A stretch of DNA of 64,000 nt from Janthinobacterium sp. 61 (lineage in GTDB: Bacteria; Pseudomonadota; Gammaproteobacteria; Burkholderiales; Burkholderiaceae_D): contig NZ_PJMQ01000001.1 of NCBI RefSeq assembly GCF_002846335.1, positions 5,828,001 through 5,892,000 of the forward strand, written 5' to 3'. This document shows positions 1-10,382 of the stretch, piece after piece; within the stretch, counting starts at the first letter, position 1, and each line of letters starts with the position of its first letter. The notes below the pieces were generated by a model. That model saw only the letters and a list, made by a program, of their open reading frames with translations. It did no database searches and was not told the origin of the DNA. The position numbers were made by a program, and so were the translations under genes.

Positions 1-224
1 ACCGCGAACCGGTCTCCTTCCGCGACGTGGCCGGTCTGGCCGATGCCCTGCAAAACGCGGCGAAGGCCGCCAACGGCGGCAAGGCGCCCGCGCAGACGCC
101 CGTGGTGGTGGTCAACGCCGACCAGTTTGCCATGCACCAGATGGTCATCCACGTGATGGAAGCGGCGCGCCTGGCCGGTTATGAAAAGCTGACGTTTGCG
201 GCGCAGGCTGGCGGCAGCAAATAA
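1..224 (+). CDS. exbD: ExbD/TolR-family biopolymer transport protein, C-terminal part
   Basis: The frame is open from the left edge (first full codon at base 3) and stops at 222-224, so only the last 73 or so residues are present. The visible part is a periplasmic ExbD/TolR-type C-terminal domain (PVVVVNADQ, then a helix HQMVIHVMEAARLAGY followed by a strand KLTFAA). ExbD forms the proton-driven motor with ExbB that energises TonB receptors; the stator helix and catalytic Asp would lie left of the window. The identification rests on this domain shape and on the exbD-lpxK-trm112-kdsB-adk order that is common in betaproteobacteria. TolR is the alternative. Confidence 0.75.
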   Translation, partial: REPVSFRDVAGLADALQNAAKAANGGKAPAQTPVVVVNADQFAMHQMVIHVMEAARLAGYEKLTFAAQAGGSK

Positions 225-240
225 GCAGGCAGGATCGGCC

Positions 241-337
241 TGTAGGTCGGCTTAGCCGGCACGGCGTAAGCCGACAAAGCCGCCGCCTAGCATGTCGGAT
301 TACGCTGCGCCTGACGGCGCAGCTAATCCGACCTACA
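241..337. repeat. REP-like imperfect palindrome
   Basis: TGTAGGTCGG at 241-250 is mirrored by CCGACCTACA at 328-337. Inside are two nested hairpins, one around GGCTTAGCCGG...GTAAGCC and one with arms GCTGCGCC / GGCGCAGC. The layout is that of an intergenic REP/BIME element. It fills the exbD-lpxK gap, which argues against an lpxK start at 292 that would translate through it. Confidence 0.7.
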
Positions 338-357
338 CTATTTTTACGTCTTCCTTC

Positions 358-1413
358 ATGCCCACATCCTCCCCCGCCAAGCTTGAAACCACATTGACCC
401 GCGCCTGGCTGACGCGTGGCCCGCTGGCGTACGCGCTGTGGCCCGTGTCCTTGCTGTTCGGCGCCCTGAGCGCCGTGCGGCGCGGCCTGTACCGGGCAAA
501 CATCCTGAAATCCGCGCGCCTGCCCGTGCCCGTCGTCGTGGTTGGCAATATCTTTATTGGTGGCACGGGCAAGACCCCGCTGACGATCTGGCTGGTGCAA
601 GCCTTGCGCGAGGCGGGCATGCGCCCGGGCGTCATTTCGCGCGGCCATGGCAGCGCCGACCGGCTGCCGCGCGCCGTCACCACGGCTTCCACGCCGCAGC
701 AGGTGGGCGACGAGCCGCTGCTGATCTTCCAGCGCGGCGGCTGTCCCGTGATGGTGGGGCGCGACCGCGCGCAAGCGGGAAGGGCACTGCTGGCTGCGCA
801 CCCGGACGTCGACGTGCTGGTGACGGACGACGGCTTGCAGCATTACGCTTTGCGGCGCGACGTGGAAATTATGCTGTTCGACGGCCGTGGCGCCGGCAAT
901 GGCTGGCTGCTGCCGGCCGGCCCGCTGCGCGAATCGCCGCGCCGCCGGCGCGACGTGACGGTGATCAATGCGCCCGAACTGGGGCCGGCACTGGTGGCCA
1001 GGATCGCGCCACAGGGCGGGCTGGTGGTGCAGATGCTGCTGGCCGGTGGCGTGGCCGAACGTATGGTGAATCGCGGCGAAAGCATGCCGCTTGAAACCCT
1101 GGCAGCCAGCGGCCAGCGCATCGTGGCGGCGGCCGGTATCGGCAATCCCCGGCGTTTCTTTGCCATGCTGCGCGGGGCCGGATTGGACTTCATGGAACTG
1201 CCCTTGCCCGACCATCACGACTTCCTCGATCAGCCATTTGCGGCACTCGACACGGATGTGATCTTGATCACCGAGAAGGATGCAGTAAAATGTGCGCAAA
1301 TTGAACATCTCAAAGATGACCCGAGACTGTGGGTCGTCCCCGTCAGTGCGCGCATCGATAGCGCGCTGGCCCAACAAATTGTGGAGAAATGTCGTGGACG
1401 CTCGACTGCTTGA
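358..1413 (+). CDS. lpxK: Tetraacyldisaccharide 4'-kinase LpxK
   Basis: LpxK phosphorylates the 4' position of the lipid A disaccharide at the inner membrane, the sixth step of lipid A synthesis. The sequence shows an N-terminal hydrophobic anchor ([13 protein letters not shown]), the Walker A loop GGTGKTP, the VISRGHGS segment, VGDEPLL and [11 protein letters not shown], all typical of the family. With the start at 358 the protein has 351 residues, close to the usual length. An in-frame ATG at 292 lies inside the upstream palindromic repeat and would add residues with no family match, so 358 is preferred. Its 3' end overlaps the next gene by 20 bases, pointing to an operon with trm112 and kdsB. 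Confidence 0.95.
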   Translation: MPTSSPAKLETTLTRAWLTRGPLAYALWPVSLLFGALSAVRRGLYRANILKSARLPVPVVVVGNIFIGGTGKTPLTIWLVQALREAGMRPGVISRGHGSADRLPRAVTTASTPQQVGDEPLLIFQRGGCPVMVGRDRAQAGRALLAAHPDVDVLVTDDGLQHYALRRDVEIMLFDGRGAGNGWLLPAGPLRESPRRRRDVTVINAPELGPALVARIAPQGGLVVQMLLAGGVAERMVNRGESMPLETLAASGQRIVAAAGIGNPRRFFAMLRGAGLDFMELPLPDHHDFLDQPFAALDTDVILITEKDAVKCAQIEHLKDDPRLWVVPVSARIDSALAQQIVEKCRGRSTA

Positions 1414-1570
1414 TATCCTGGTCTGCCCTGTTTGCAAGGGTCCGCTTGAACTCGACAAGAAGGCGCAGGAATTGATTTGCCGCGCCGACCGCCTCGCCTA
1501 TCCTATCCGCGATGGCATCCCCATCATGTGGGCGGACGAAGCGCGCACCCTGCAAGACGCAGTGGAATAA
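1394..1570 (+). CDS. Trm112-family small zinc-ribbon-like protein
   Basis: A 58-residue protein of the Trm112/YcaR type: [19 protein letters not shown] at the N terminus with a CPVC knuckle, later [20 protein letters not shown]. The second Cys pair of the archetype is reduced to one Cys (LIC), as is common in proteobacterial YcaR. The family in yeast activates methyltransferases; the bacterial role is unclear. The GTG at 1394 is chosen because it follows GGAGA by eight bases and gives the standard N terminus; longer versions run through lpxK. It sits between lpxK and kdsB, its usual place. Confidence 0.88.
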   Translation: MDARLLDILVCPVCKGPLELDKKAQELICRADRLAYPIRDGIPIMWADEARTLQDAVE

Positions 1571-1572
1571 CG

Positions 1573-2328
1573 ATGGCGTTCATCGTCATCATCCCGGCGC
1601 GCCTGGCCTCGACGCGCCTGCCGGGCAAGCCGCTGGCAGACCTGGGCGGCAAGCCGATGGTGGTGCGCGTAGCCGAGCAGGCAGCCCTGTCGGGCGCCGC
1701 GCGCGTCATCGTCGCCACCGACCATGACAGCATCCGTGCTGCCTGCGCCGCGCATGGCGTGGAAGTATGCATGACGCGCGCCGACCATCCGTCGGGCACG
1801 GACCGCATCGCCGAAGTGGCGCGCACGCTCGATTTGCCGCTCGACGCCGTCGTCGTCAACCTGCAGGGCGACGAACCCCTGATCGATCCGTCCCTGCTGG
1901 CCGCCTGTGCGGCGCAGATCAGCGCCGCCGTCCCCATGGCCACCTGCGCCCATCCGCTGCACGACATCGCCGACGCTTTCAACCCAAATGTCGTCAAAGT
2001 GGTGCTGGATAAGAACGGCCGTGCCTTGTATTTCTCGCGTGCGACGATTCCGTGGCACCGCGATGGCTTCGCGCAGTCGAAAGACTGCTTGCCGCATGGC
2101 TACGTGCCGCTGCGCCATATCGGCCTGTATGCGTACAGCAATGCGTTCTTGCAAGAATATCCGCAATTGTCCCCATCGCCGCTGGAAGCGATCGAGGCGC
2201 TGGAGCAGTTGCGCGTGTTATGGCACGGTGTTGCCATCGCCGTGCACGTCACGGACTCGGCCCCGGCCGCCGGTGTCGACACGCCGGAAGATCTCGAACG
2301 CGTGCAGGCGCATTATCACGCCCTGTAA
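1573..2328 (+). CDS. kdsB: 3-deoxy-manno-octulosonate cytidylyltransferase
   Basis: KdsB activates KDO to CMP-KDO for lipopolysaccharide core synthesis in the cytoplasm. The 251-residue protein starts [21 protein letters not shown], the nucleotide-binding signature, and carries [17 protein letters not shown] and the C-terminal [11 protein letters not shown]. The ATG at 1573 is two bases after the trm112 stop; the same frame is open upstream but only through trm112. Length and motifs match the family. It is the last gene of the lpxK-trm112-kdsB run. Confidence 0.96.
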   Translation: MAFIVIIPARLASTRLPGKPLADLGGKPMVVRVAEQAALSGAARVIVATDHDSIRAACAAHGVEVCMTRADHPSGTDRIAEVARTLDLPLDAVVVNLQGDEPLIDPSLLAACAAQISAAVPMATCAHPLHDIADAFNPNVVKVVLDKNGRALYFSRATIPWHRDGFAQSKDCLPHGYVPLRHIGLYAYSNAFLQEYPQLSPSPLEAIEALEQLRVLWHGVAIAVHVTDSAPAAGVDTPEDLERVQAHYHAL

Positions 2329-2507
2329 GCCCTACCCGCAAAACGGCAGGCGTGCAAATATAATTGTGCGCCTGCAGTAAAAACCACATTTTGTAACGTG
2401 CGCCGCGCTAATTTCTGGCTTTGATCAATCAGGGCATAGCAATTCGATAGCAAACTGGCGCTTCGGGGATTTTTTGTGGTAAGTTTCGTAGGGAAAGATA
2501 GCCATAG

Positions 2508-3227
<720 letters not shown>

Positions 3228-3236
3228 GCAGTTTTT

Positions 3237-3265
3237 AAAAGCGGACCTGAGTGTCCGCTTTTTTT
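3237..3265 (+). terminator. Intrinsic terminator after adk
   Basis: AAAAGCGGAC and GTCCGCTTTT arms around a six-base loop, followed by seven T. It ends the adk transcript. Confidence 0.9.
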
Positions 3266-3406
3266 GTGCCCGCTTTTCGCCAGCGGTGCCGTGTCGTTTT
3301 CGTAGTTCAAGTTTTTTGCAGGTCGTGTTTTCCTGGCTGCGCGTGCCTACCCGGTGCGGTCTGCAGCTGTTGGCAATGGCGTCGGATAAAAACAGAAGGG
3401 GACGAT

Positions 3407-5530
3407 ATGGCAGCCAGTTTGTGGTTTGCAGTAGCCTGCGGCGTGGTCGCAGTCATTTACGGTTTGGTGTCGCGTAGCTGGATCCTGAGGCAGGATCCCG
3501 GCAACGCGCGCATGCAGGAAATCGCCCTGGCCATCCAGCAGGGCGCTGCCGCCTACCTGGCGCGCCAGTACCGCACCATCGCCATCGTCGGCGTGGTGCT
3601 GCTGATCGCCATCTATGCGCTGCTTGGCCTGCATACGGCGCTGGGCTTTTTGATCGGCGCCGTGTTGTCGGGCGCCTGCGGCTTCATCGGCATGAATGTC
3701 TCGGTGCGGGCCAATGTGCGCACGGCGCAGGCGGCCACGCTGGGCATCAACCAGGCGCTGAACGTGGCGTTCAAAGGCGGGGCGATTACCGGCATGCTGG
3801 TGGTGGGACTGGGCTTGCTGGGCGTGACCCTGTTCTACTGGCTGCTGGTGACGACGGGCGCGCCCGGCCTGACCCAGCACGACTTGATCAAGCCCCTGAT
3901 CGGCCTGGCCTTCGGCGCCTCGCTCATCTCCATCTTCGCGCGGCTGGGCGGCGGCATCTTCACCAAGGGCGCCGACGTGGGTGCGGACCTGGTGGGCAAG
4001 GTCGAGGCGGGCATCCCCGAGGACGATCCGCGCAACCCGGCCGTCATCGCCGACAACGTGGGCGACAACGTGGGCGACTGCGCCGGCATGGCGGCCGATC
4101 TGTTCGAAACCTATGTCGTGACCCTGATCGCCACCATGCTGCTGGGCGCACTGCTGATGGCAGAGGCCAGCAGCACGGCCATCATCTACCCGCTGCTGCT
4201 GGGTGCCGTCTCCATCCTCGCTTCCATCGTCGGCTGCTCCATGGTCAAGACGGCCCCCGGCAAGAAGATCATGTCGGCCTTGTACACGGGCTTGTGGTGG
4301 GCGGCCGGGCTGTCGCTGGTCGGCTTTGCCGTGGTGACATGGCTGCTGTGGCCCGACGACGCCATGCGTTACAAGATGATGGGCGCCACCGTCGTCGGCA
4401 TCGTGCTCACGGGCCTGATGGTCTACATCACCGAGTACTATACGGGTACGGATTTCAAGCCCGTGCGCCATATCGCCGAAGCGTCGACGACGGGTCACGG
4501 CACGAATATCATTGCCGGTCTGGGCGTGTCGATGAAGTCCACCGCCTATCCGGTGCTGGCCGTCTGCATCGCCATCCTCGTCTCGTATCAATTGGCTGGC
4601 CTGTACGGCATCGCGATTGCGGCGACTTCGATGCTGTCGATGGCGGGCATCATCGTCGCGCTCGACGCGTATGGCCCCATCACGGATAACGCGGGCGGCA
4701 TCGCGGAAATGTCGGGCTTGCCCGACTCCGTGCGCGCCATCACCGATCCGCTCGACGCCGTCGGCAACACCACCAAGGCCGTTACCAAGGGCTACGCCAT
4801 CGGCTCGGCGGGCCTGGCCGCGCTGGTGCTGTTTGCCGACTACACGCATGCGCTCGAATCCGTGGGCCAGCACATCACCTTTGATCTGTCGAACCCCATG
4901 GTCATCGTTGGCCTGTTCATTGGCGGGCTGATACCGTATCTGTTCGGTGCGATGGCGATGGAAGCCGTCGGCCGCGCGGCGGGCGCCGTGGTGGTCGAGG
5001 TACGGCGCCAGTTCCGCGACATCAAGGGCATCATGGAAGGCACGGCCAAGCCCGAATACGACAAGGCCGTTGACATGCTGACGGCGTCCGCCATCCGTGA
5101 AATGATCGTGCCGTCCCTGCTGCCAGTGGTGGTGCCCATCGTCGTGGGCATGCTGCTGGGGCCAGCAGCGCTGGGGGGACTCTTGATGGGCACCATCGTG
5201 ACGGGCCTGTTCGTGGCCATTTCCATGACCACGGGCGGCGGCGCCTGGGACAATGCGAAGAAATACATCGAGGATGGCCATTTCGGCGGCAAGGGTTCGG
5301 ACGCGCACAAGGCGGCCGTCACGGGCGATACGGTGGGCGACCCGTACAAGGATACGGCCGGTCCGGCAGTGAACCCCTTGATCAAGATCATCAATATCGT
5401 GGCCCTGCTGCTGGTGCCGCTGCTGCCGGCCACGGGCTGGCTGGCGGTCAAGGCCCCGGCGCCCATCCACGCGCCCGCACCGCCCATCCTGGCGCCGGCC
5501 ACACCCGTGCAAAGCTTGCCCGCGCAGTAA
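3407..5530 (+). CDS. hppA: K+-independent H+-translocating pyrophosphatase
   Basis: A 707-residue integral membrane pump that hydrolyses pyrophosphate and moves protons across the inner membrane. The substrate-binding core is clear: [20 protein letters not shown] and [19 protein letters not shown], plus [15 protein letters not shown] near the C terminus. The diagnostic loop reads [14 protein letters not shown]: Lys, not Ala, followed by Thr three residues later, the signature of the K+-independent class. The ATG at 3407 follows AAGGGGACGAT and gives the normal N terminus ([12 protein letters not shown]); the frame is open upstream only to 3251. The C-terminal tail is Pro/Ala-rich. A terminator follows. 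Confidence 0.96.
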   Translation: MAASLWFAVACGVVAVIYGLVSRSWILRQDPGNARMQEIALAIQQGAAAYLARQYRTIAIVGVVLLIAIYALLGLHTALGFLIGAVLSGACGFIGMNVSVRANVRTAQAATLGINQALNVAFKGGAITGMLVVGLGLLGVTLFYWLLVTTGAPGLTQHDLIKPLIGLAFGASLISIFARLGGGIFTKGADVGADLVGKVEAGIPEDDPRNPAVIADNVGDNVGDCAGMAADLFETYVVTLIATMLLGALLMAEASSTAIIYPLLLGAVSILASIVGCSMVKTAPGKKIMSALYTGLWWAAGLSLVGFAVVTWLLWPDDAMRYKMMGATVVGIVLTGLMVYITEYYTGTDFKPVRHIAEASTTGHGTNIIAGLGVSMKSTAYPVLAVCIAILVSYQLAGLYGIAIAATSMLSMAGIIVALDAYGPITDNAGGIAEMSGLPDSVRAITDPLDAVGNTTKAVTKGYAIGSAGLAALVLFADYTHALESVGQHITFDLSNPMVIVGLFIGGLIPYLFGAMAMEAVGRAAGAVVVEVRRQFRDIKGIMEGTAKPEYDKAVDMLTASAIREMIVPSLLPVVVPIVVGMLLGPAALGGLLMGTIVTGLFVAISMTTGGGAWDNAKKYIEDGHFGGKGSDAHKAAVTGDTVGDPYKDTAGPAVNPLIKIINIVALLLVPLLPATGWLAVKAPAPIHAPAPPILAPATPVQSLPAQ

Positions 5531-5546
5531 GAGGGCGCCATCCTTG

Positions 5547-5585
5547 CAGCCCCGTGGCCCGCGCCGCGGGGCTGTTTGCGTTTTG
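5547..5585 (+). terminator. Terminator-like hairpin after hppA
   Basis: CAGCCCCG (5547-5554) pairs with CGGGGCTG (5567-5574), followed by a T-rich stretch TTTGCGTTTTG. Confidence 0.7.
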
Positions 5586-5721
5586 TACCGGTGAAACTTT
5601 CCTGCCGTCCATATCCTCGCGTATCAAAGGTGAGCAATTGTTACGGCGCCTTTGCTTGTGCCCGCCCTCTGCCAATAATGGAGTGAGCTTTACAGTCTGG
5701 CATGGATGGCAGGAGGATGTC

Positions 5722-6144
5722 ATGGATAGCAATAACACAGGCCGCTGGGCGTCGCTGGCGCTGGCAGCGGTAATGGGACTGGCGGTGGCGGGCGGCGCCT
5801 GGGCCGCTCCCGGCGGACATTCCGGACACGGCGGCCATGGCGGTTTTCACGGCGGCCACGGCCACTTCCATGGCCGTTCGCACGTGGGCGTCTGGGTGGG
5901 ATCGACGTGGGGTTACGGCTATGGGCCGGGCTGGTATGGCGACCCGTGGTATGGCTATCCTTATCCGTATGGGCGCACCTTGATCGTGCAGCCGCCGCCC
6001 GTAGTACCTCCTGTTTACATCGAGCAGGGCGGCGAGCCGACGGCGCAGATGTGGTATTACTGCGCGCGGCCACAGGGCTATTACCCCTACGTGACAAACT
6101 GCAGTGCGGCATGGCGTGCCGTGCTGCCGACCAGCGTGCGCTGA
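5722..6144 (+). CDS. Small exported Gly/His-rich envelope protein
   Basis: A 140-residue protein with a signal peptide (SLALAAVMGLAVAGGAWAA), a Gly/His-rich stretch (GGHSGHGGHGGFHGGHGHF), a Gly/Tyr/Trp-rich middle and a Pro-rich linker. It ends with an aromatic motif containing two Cys (YYCARPQGYYPYVTNC) that recurs in small proteobacterial envelope proteins. The start at 5722 follows AGGAGGATGTC. No function is known; the His-rich part could bind metal, which is inference. It is 13 bases upstream of a glycine-zipper lipoprotein, so the two are probably co-transcribed. Confidence 0.8.
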   Translation: MDSNNTGRWASLALAAVMGLAVAGGAWAAPGGHSGHGGHGGFHGGHGHFHGRSHVGVWVGSTWGYGYGPGWYGDPWYGYPYPYGRTLIVQPPPVVPPVYIEQGGEPTAQMWYYCARPQGYYPYVTNCSAAWRAVLPTSVR

Positions 6145-6157
6145 CGGGGAGGCGAAT

Positions 6158-6658
6158 ATGAACACGAGAACGTTGATGGGGCGTGCCGGTCTGCTGGCGC
6201 CCTTCTTGCTGACCGCCTGCACGGTGCTGCCGGAGGGGCCGTCGGCCATGGTCTTGCCGGGCACGGGCAAGAGTCTTGAACAGTTCCGCGGCGACGACTT
6301 GCAATGCCGCGCTTATGCGCAAGGCCAGTTGGGCGGTAGTTCGGCGCAGCAGGCCAGTGTCGACAGCGGCGTGCGCAGCGCGGCGCTGGGCACGGTGCTG
6401 GGTGCGGCGGCCGGTGCCGCCATCGATGGCGGCCATGGCGCCGGCGTGGGAGCGGGAACGGGTCTGCTGTTCGGCGCGCTGGCGGGCACGGGTGCTGCCG
6501 ACAGTTCCTCGTATGGCATGCAGCGCCGCTACGATAATGCGTATCAGCAATGCATGTATGCGAGTGGCCACAAGGTACCTGTCGCCGGGCAGATGCTGAG
6601 CGGCGTGCCGGCAAATGCCGCAACGCCGCCGCCCGATACGCCGCCGCCCCGTTACTAG
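6158..6658 (+). CDS. Glycine-zipper lipoprotein
   Basis: A 166-residue predicted outer-membrane lipoprotein: signal sequence ending in the lipobox LLTAC, then a region with EQFRGDDLQCRAYAQGQL and a glycine-zipper membrane segment (GTVLGAAAGAAIDGGHGAG and GTGLLFGALAGTG). After that comes YDNAYQQCMYASGHKVP, a motif of the glycine-zipper family PF13436-type lipoproteins. The ATG at 6158 follows GGGGAGGCGAAT. It pairs with the upstream Gly/His-rich exported protein. Confidence 0.85.
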   Translation: MNTRTLMGRAGLLAPFLLTACTVLPEGPSAMVLPGTGKSLEQFRGDDLQCRAYAQGQLGGSSAQQASVDSGVRSAALGTVLGAAAGAAIDGGHGAGVGAGTGLLFGALAGTGAADSSSYGMQRRYDNAYQQCMYASGHKVPVAGQMLSGVPANAATPPPDTPPPRY

Positions 6659-6675
6659 GCCTTAAAAACCAGGCC

Positions 6676-8736
6676 TTAAAAACGCGAGGTCAGGCCAAGG
6701 AACATACGGCGTCCGGGCACGTAGTAGTCGACCAGTCCATCGGCCATCGGTCCCTTCTTGAACAGGTTTTGCACGCCGCCGCGCACGGTCCACTGGGGCG
6801 TGACCTTGTACGACACGACCGTGTCGACGATGGTGTAGGCCTTGTCGGCCAGCTTGCCGGCATCGAGTTCCTTGCCCGTGTACTGGGCCGACACTTCGCC
6901 GAACAGCTGGTCGTTGACTTGCCAGCCCAGCGCCGAGTACCACGACAGCTTCGGCGTGGACAGCAGGTTGGCGCCCGTGGTCAGGTTTTTCGCTTCCGCC
7001 ATGTAGGTCACGTTGTTGCGCCAGTTCAGATTTTTCGTCAGAGGGATGGTGGCCGTCGCTTCCAGGCCGCTGGTGCGCGCCTTCTGGATATTCGTCATCT
7101 TGGTCCACCAGCGCTGCTGGTAAAAGCCCAGCGGCGCATAGTCGATCTTGTTCTTGAAATCCGTGTGGAAGTAGGTCAGGCCCACGTCCCAGCCATTCTG
7201 TTCCCACGCCACGCCGATCTCGCCGGCCGTGCTCGTTTCCGGCTTCAAGTCTGCATTGCCAGCCATGTAGCAGGAGCCTCTGATGTAGCCCAGCGGTTTG
7301 AGACTGCCGCAACCGCGTCCGCCAGAGTTGGTTGCCGCCGCCGGCGAGTTTTCCTTCAGGCTTGGGGCGCGGAAGCCTTGCGAGACGCCGCCCTTGATGG
7401 TCCAGGCGGGGGCAGGGTGGTATACCAGGTACAGGCGCGGGCTGTAGTGGTTGCCGAACTTGCTGTGGTGGTCGAGGCGCAGGCCGGCTGTGACCGTCAG
7501 GTTGTCGCGCAGGAACAGCTGATCTTCCGCAAACAGGGCCGAGGTGGTACCCGACAGGGTCGCGCCGCTCACAGTGTTGCCCAGGTAATCGGTGGGCACG
7601 GTGCCTATGGTGTCCGTGTTCGTCAGCTCCTGGTGCTTCCACTGTCCGCCCATCACCAGCATTTGCTCGATGCCGCCCCAACCGAGCCGTTTTTCCAGGC
7701 TGGCATCGAGCGTGCTATCTTTGGATTTCGCTACCGAACCGACGACTTCGTTATCGAAGTCGTTGTGATACAGGTTGACCATCGTCTTGCCGAAGTCCCA
7801 GCGGCCTTCGTACCCGACGCTGACGCTCTTGCGTATCAATTTGTTGGCGCCCCAGCTGTAGACCAGCGGATCGCCATTCTCATCATGCGCGCTCGAATCT
7901 CTGGCTTCCTGCCTGCCATAGCTGGCATCCAGCGACAGGTTCTGTTTCTTGCCTAGCGCCCAGGTCAGCTGGCCCGAGACAGTCTGGTTGCGTTCGCCGC
8001 CCATGGCGCCAGCTTTGTCGAAGAATTTTTCATCGGGATTCTGACGCGACTGGCTTACGCCCAGGCGCATGCCGACCGTGTCCGACAGGGGGCCTGCCAG
8101 GTTCACGCCCAGCTGGTGCGCCGTGCCGCGGTCGCTGTCCTGGGGCTGCGTGTAGTTGGCCGTGGCCGAACCGTTCCACTTGCCCGGCACCTTGCGCGTG
8201 ATGATGTTGATCACGCCGCCCATGGCGTCCGAGCCGTACAGCGAGGACATCGGGCCGCGTACCACTTCGATGCGCTCGATCATGTCGGGCGAGATCCAGT
8301 TCAAGTCCTGGCGGCCCAGGTCGGGACGGTAGGCCGTGTCGGCCGAGCTGCCCATGCGCTTGCCGTCGACCAGGATCAAGGTGTATTTGTCGGGCAAGCC
8401 GCGCAGCTTGATCTTCGACGCCTCGCCTTCGGGGCTGGTGCCGCCCGTCACGCCGGGGATGCGGCGCAGCAGGGTGTTGAGGTCGTAGACGGGCTGGCGC
8501 TCGATTTCCTCGCGCGTGATGACGCTGATGCTGGCCGGCGCATCCTTGATGTCGATGGCCGTGCCAGACGCGGTGACGACCACCGTATTCATGGTGGGAT
8601 CGGCGGCCACATTGCCTTCGGCCCAGGCGTTGCTGACGGCCAGCGAGAGCAGGCAGGGCAGGAGCAGGGCGGCGGAATGCATGGAGCGGGCGGGAGCGGA
8701 AACGGGTCTTGCGAAGACGGGACTACGCTTGGTCAT
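6676..8736 (-). CDS. TonB-dependent outer-membrane receptor (siderophore/CirA-FepA type)
   Basis: A 686-residue receptor with signal peptide (ALLLPCLLSLAVSNAWA), TonB-box-like NTVVVTASG, plug domain (DAPASISVITREEIERQP, NTLLRRIPGV, then GLPDKYTLILVDGKRM, IEVVRGPMSSLYGSDAMGGVINII) and a beta barrel ending in aromatic F (LGLTSRF). The plug and overall size match colicin-I/enterobactin-type ferric-siderophore receptors. A Fur-like box lies about 95 bases upstream of the start, so iron control is likely. The substrate cannot be read from the sequence. It points against the neighbouring genes and is a single-gene unit. Confidence 0.92.
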   Translation of the reverse strand: MTKRSPVFARPVSAPARSMHSAALLLPCLLSLAVSNAWAEGNVAADPTMNTVVVTASGTAIDIKDAPASISVITREEIERQPVYDLNTLLRRIPGVTGGTSPEGEASKIKLRGLPDKYTLILVDGKRMGSSADTAYRPDLGRQDLNWISPDMIERIEVVRGPMSSLYGSDAMGGVINIITRKVPGKWNGSATANYTQPQDSDRGTAHQLGVNLAGPLSDTVGMRLGVSQSRQNPDEKFFDKAGAMGGERNQTVSGQLTWALGKKQNLSLDASYGRQEARDSSAHDENGDPLVYSWGANKLIRKSVSVGYEGRWDFGKTMVNLYHNDFDNEVVGSVAKSKDSTLDASLEKRLGWGGIEQMLVMGGQWKHQELTNTDTIGTVPTDYLGNTVSGATLSGTTSALFAEDQLFLRDNLTVTAGLRLDHHSKFGNHYSPRLYLVYHPAPAWTIKGGVSQGFRAPSLKENSPAAATNSGGRGCGSLKPLGYIRGSCYMAGNADLKPETSTAGEIGVAWEQNGWDVGLTYFHTDFKNKIDYAPLGFYQQRWWTKMTNIQKARTSGLEATATIPLTKNLNWRNNVTYMAEAKNLTTGANLLSTPKLSWYSALGWQVNDQLFGEVSAQYTGKELDAGKLADKAYTIVDTVVSYKVTPQWTVRGGVQNLFKKGPMADGLVDYYVPGRRMFLGLTSRF

Positions 8737-8830
8737 GGTGAACTTTCCGGATGTTGTTATTTCCTGGCTGCCTTCCGGGTGGCTCGGGTATAAATGAATA
8801 AAAAATAATAAAATGCGCTCGAATTCAGTT

Positions 8831-8855
8831 AATGAGAATAAGAATCGTTCTTATT
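8831..8855 (-). promoter_or_regulatory. Fur-like box upstream of the TonB receptor
   Basis: AATGAGAATAAGAATCG followed by TTCTTATT forms an imperfect palindrome with repeated GAATAA/TTCTTA units, close to Fur targets. It lies between the divergent receptor (minus) and the small exported protein (plus) and could act on either. Confidence 0.7.
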
Positions 8856-9014
8856 GTAATGCCATCCTGGCAAGAAGGAAAGTGCTGAAAGGAAATAAAA
8901 CACCGTTGCAGCGTGCGCATGGCAGGTGCAAACGTGAGAGTGTTATCTTGACTGGCATCTGGCGCGGCGTGTGCCAATAATGAAAGTAGTGCGATGGTTA
9001 CTGGGGGAGGCGGC

Positions 9015-9440
9015 ATGAAGACGATGACAAAAACGATATCGGCACTGGCCTGTACCATGCTGCTCGCCGGCGGCCATGCCTGGGCACAGGAGAAGGCGGC
9101 GTCCGAGTCCTTGCCCATGTGCCAGCTCGACCCGCGCGACAGCAGCAAGCTGGCGGTGGAACCTTGTCGTCCTGCGCCGCCCGTGCAGCCGCGACGTTCT
9201 GTGGCGCAAGTAATCGGCCGCATGCCCGTGCAGCGCACAGCGTCGCCCGTCGTGCCCATGCCGCCCTTGCCGCCCAGCCCGGCCGTGCCCATGCCCGGCG
9301 CGCCGCAGCCCATCGGTGCCTGCGACACAGGCGGTTGCCGCGACGCGGCCGGCGCGCGCTACAACGGCGCGGGCAATGCCACGCTCGATGCCAATGGCCG
9401 TATCTGCCACCGCAATGGTGCTTTCATACAGTGTTTTTAG
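9015..9440 (+). CDS. Small exported Pro-rich protein with Cys-containing C terminus
   Basis: A 141-residue protein with signal peptide (TKTISALACTMLLAGGHAWA), a Pro/Val/Met-rich middle (PVVPMPPLPPSPAVPMPG) and a C-terminal domain with four Cys (GACDTGGCRDAAGARYNGAG, ICHRNGAFIQCF). This last part resembles the small Cys domain found in many short secreted betaproteobacterial proteins. The ATG at 9015 follows GGGGGAGGCGGC. Function unknown. Confidence 0.72.
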   Translation: MKTMTKTISALACTMLLAGGHAWAQEKAASESLPMCQLDPRDSSKLAVEPCRPAPPVQPRRSVAQVIGRMPVQRTASPVVPMPPLPPSPAVPMPGAPQPIGACDTGGCRDAAGARYNGAGNATLDANGRICHRNGAFIQCF

Positions 9441-9508
9441 CCCTGCCATTCGTTGCCGCTGCAAGTTTTCGCTGAGCGCGCGCAAAAAGTGGCTACAATT
9501 GTCGCCGA

Positions 9509-9532
9509 CATTACGTTTACGTAAACGTAATG
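9509..9532. promoter_or_regulatory. Perfect 24-bp palindromic operator before the dehydrogenase
   Basis: Arms CATTACGTTTAC and GTAAACGTAATG are exact reverse complements. The site sits 65 bases upstream of the SDR start. The TTTACGTAAA core resembles operators of MerR-type regulators of fatty-acid and branched-chain amino-acid breakdown (LiuR-like); that link is from memory and not tested. No such regulator is encoded nearby. Confidence 0.75.
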
Positions 9533-9597
9533 ATGGCATCATGCACCATGCAACCATCGGGCGCCGGGAACACGGCCCTTATCACTCAGGAGATTTC

Positions 9598-10356
9598 ATG
9601 CAGATTCAGGACAATGTATTCATCATCACGGGCGGCGCATCGGGTTTGGGCGCGGCCACGGCGCGCATGCTGACGGCCGCTGGCGGCAAGGTCGTGCTGG
9701 CCGACGTGCAGACGGAAGCGGGCCAGGCGCTGGCCGCTGAACTGAACGGCGTGTTCGTGCAGTGCGACGTGACGTCGGAAGAAGATGGCATGGCCGTGGT
9801 GGCAGCGGCAGGCAAGCTGGGCACATTGCGCGGCCTGGTCAACTGCGCCGGCGTGGCGCCGGCCGTGAAAACCGTGGGCAAGGATGGCCCGCATCCGCTG
9901 GCCCTGTTCCAGAAAGTCGTCAATATCAACCTGGTGGGCACCTTCAATATGTGCCGCCTGGCGGCCGATGCCATGGCCAAACAGGATGCGACCGCTGAAG
10001 GCGAGCGCGGCATCATCATCAACACGGCTTCCGTGGCGGCCTACGATGGCCAGATCGGCCAGGCTGCATACGCTTCCTCGAAGGCGGCCGTGGTAGGCCT
10101 GACCCTGCCGATGGCGCGCGACCTGTCGCGCAACGGCATCCGTGTGATGACGGTGGCGCCTGGCATCTTCGAGACGCCGATGCTGCTGGGCATGCCGGCC
10201 GAGGTGCAGGATGCGCTGGGCAAGATGGTGCCCTTCCCATCGCGCCTGGGCAAGCCCGGCGAGTACGCGCAACTGGTGAAAGCCATCGTGGAAAACGTCA
10301 TGCTCAATGGCGAAACTATCCGCCTCGACGGCGCCATCCGTATGCAGCCAAAGTAA
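9598..10356 (+). CDS. Short-chain dehydrogenase, 3-hydroxyacyl-CoA dehydrogenase type 2-like
   Basis: A 252-residue SDR with the NAD-binding TGGASGLGAATARML, catalytic Tyr-Lys in YASSKAA, and preceding Ser (INTASVAAYDGQIGQ). The inserted segment FQKVVNINLVGTFNMCRLAA and the C-terminal IRLDGAIRMQPK match bacterial homologues of mitochondrial HSD17B10, which oxidise 3-hydroxyacyl-CoA (including 2-methyl-3-hydroxybutyryl-CoA from isoleucine). The start at 9598 follows CAGGAGATTTC. A perfect palindrome upstream suggests tight regulation. Confidence 0.9.
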   Translation: MQIQDNVFIITGGASGLGAATARMLTAAGGKVVLADVQTEAGQALAAELNGVFVQCDVTSEEDGMAVVAAAGKLGTLRGLVNCAGVAPAVKTVGKDGPHPLALFQKVVNINLVGTFNMCRLAADAMAKQDATAEGERGIIINTASVAAYDGQIGQAAYASSKAAVVGLTLPMARDLSRNGIRVMTVAPGIFETPMLLGMPAEVQDALGKMVPFPSRLGKPGEYAQLVKAIVENVMLNGETIRLDGAIRMQPK

Positions 10357-10361
10357 GAGCA

Positions 10362-10382
10362 CCTGGGCAATGCCCAGGGCGT
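10362..10382 (+). terminator. Hairpin after the dehydrogenase
   Basis: CCTGGGC (10362-10368) and GCCCAGG (10372-10378) with a three-base loop, then GCGTTGTT. The T-run is weak. Confidence 0.5.

Noticed and set aside
3347..5512. 721-codon open frame on the minus strand across hppA
   Set aside because: His/Gln/Arg-rich shadow of a GC-rich gene in opposite frame; no ribosome site and no family motif, while hppA is unambiguous.
6550..7956. 468-codon plus-strand frame opposite the TonB receptor
   Set aside because: Antisense shadow; composition (Arg/Gln/His/Ala) is an artefact of the receptor's codon use.
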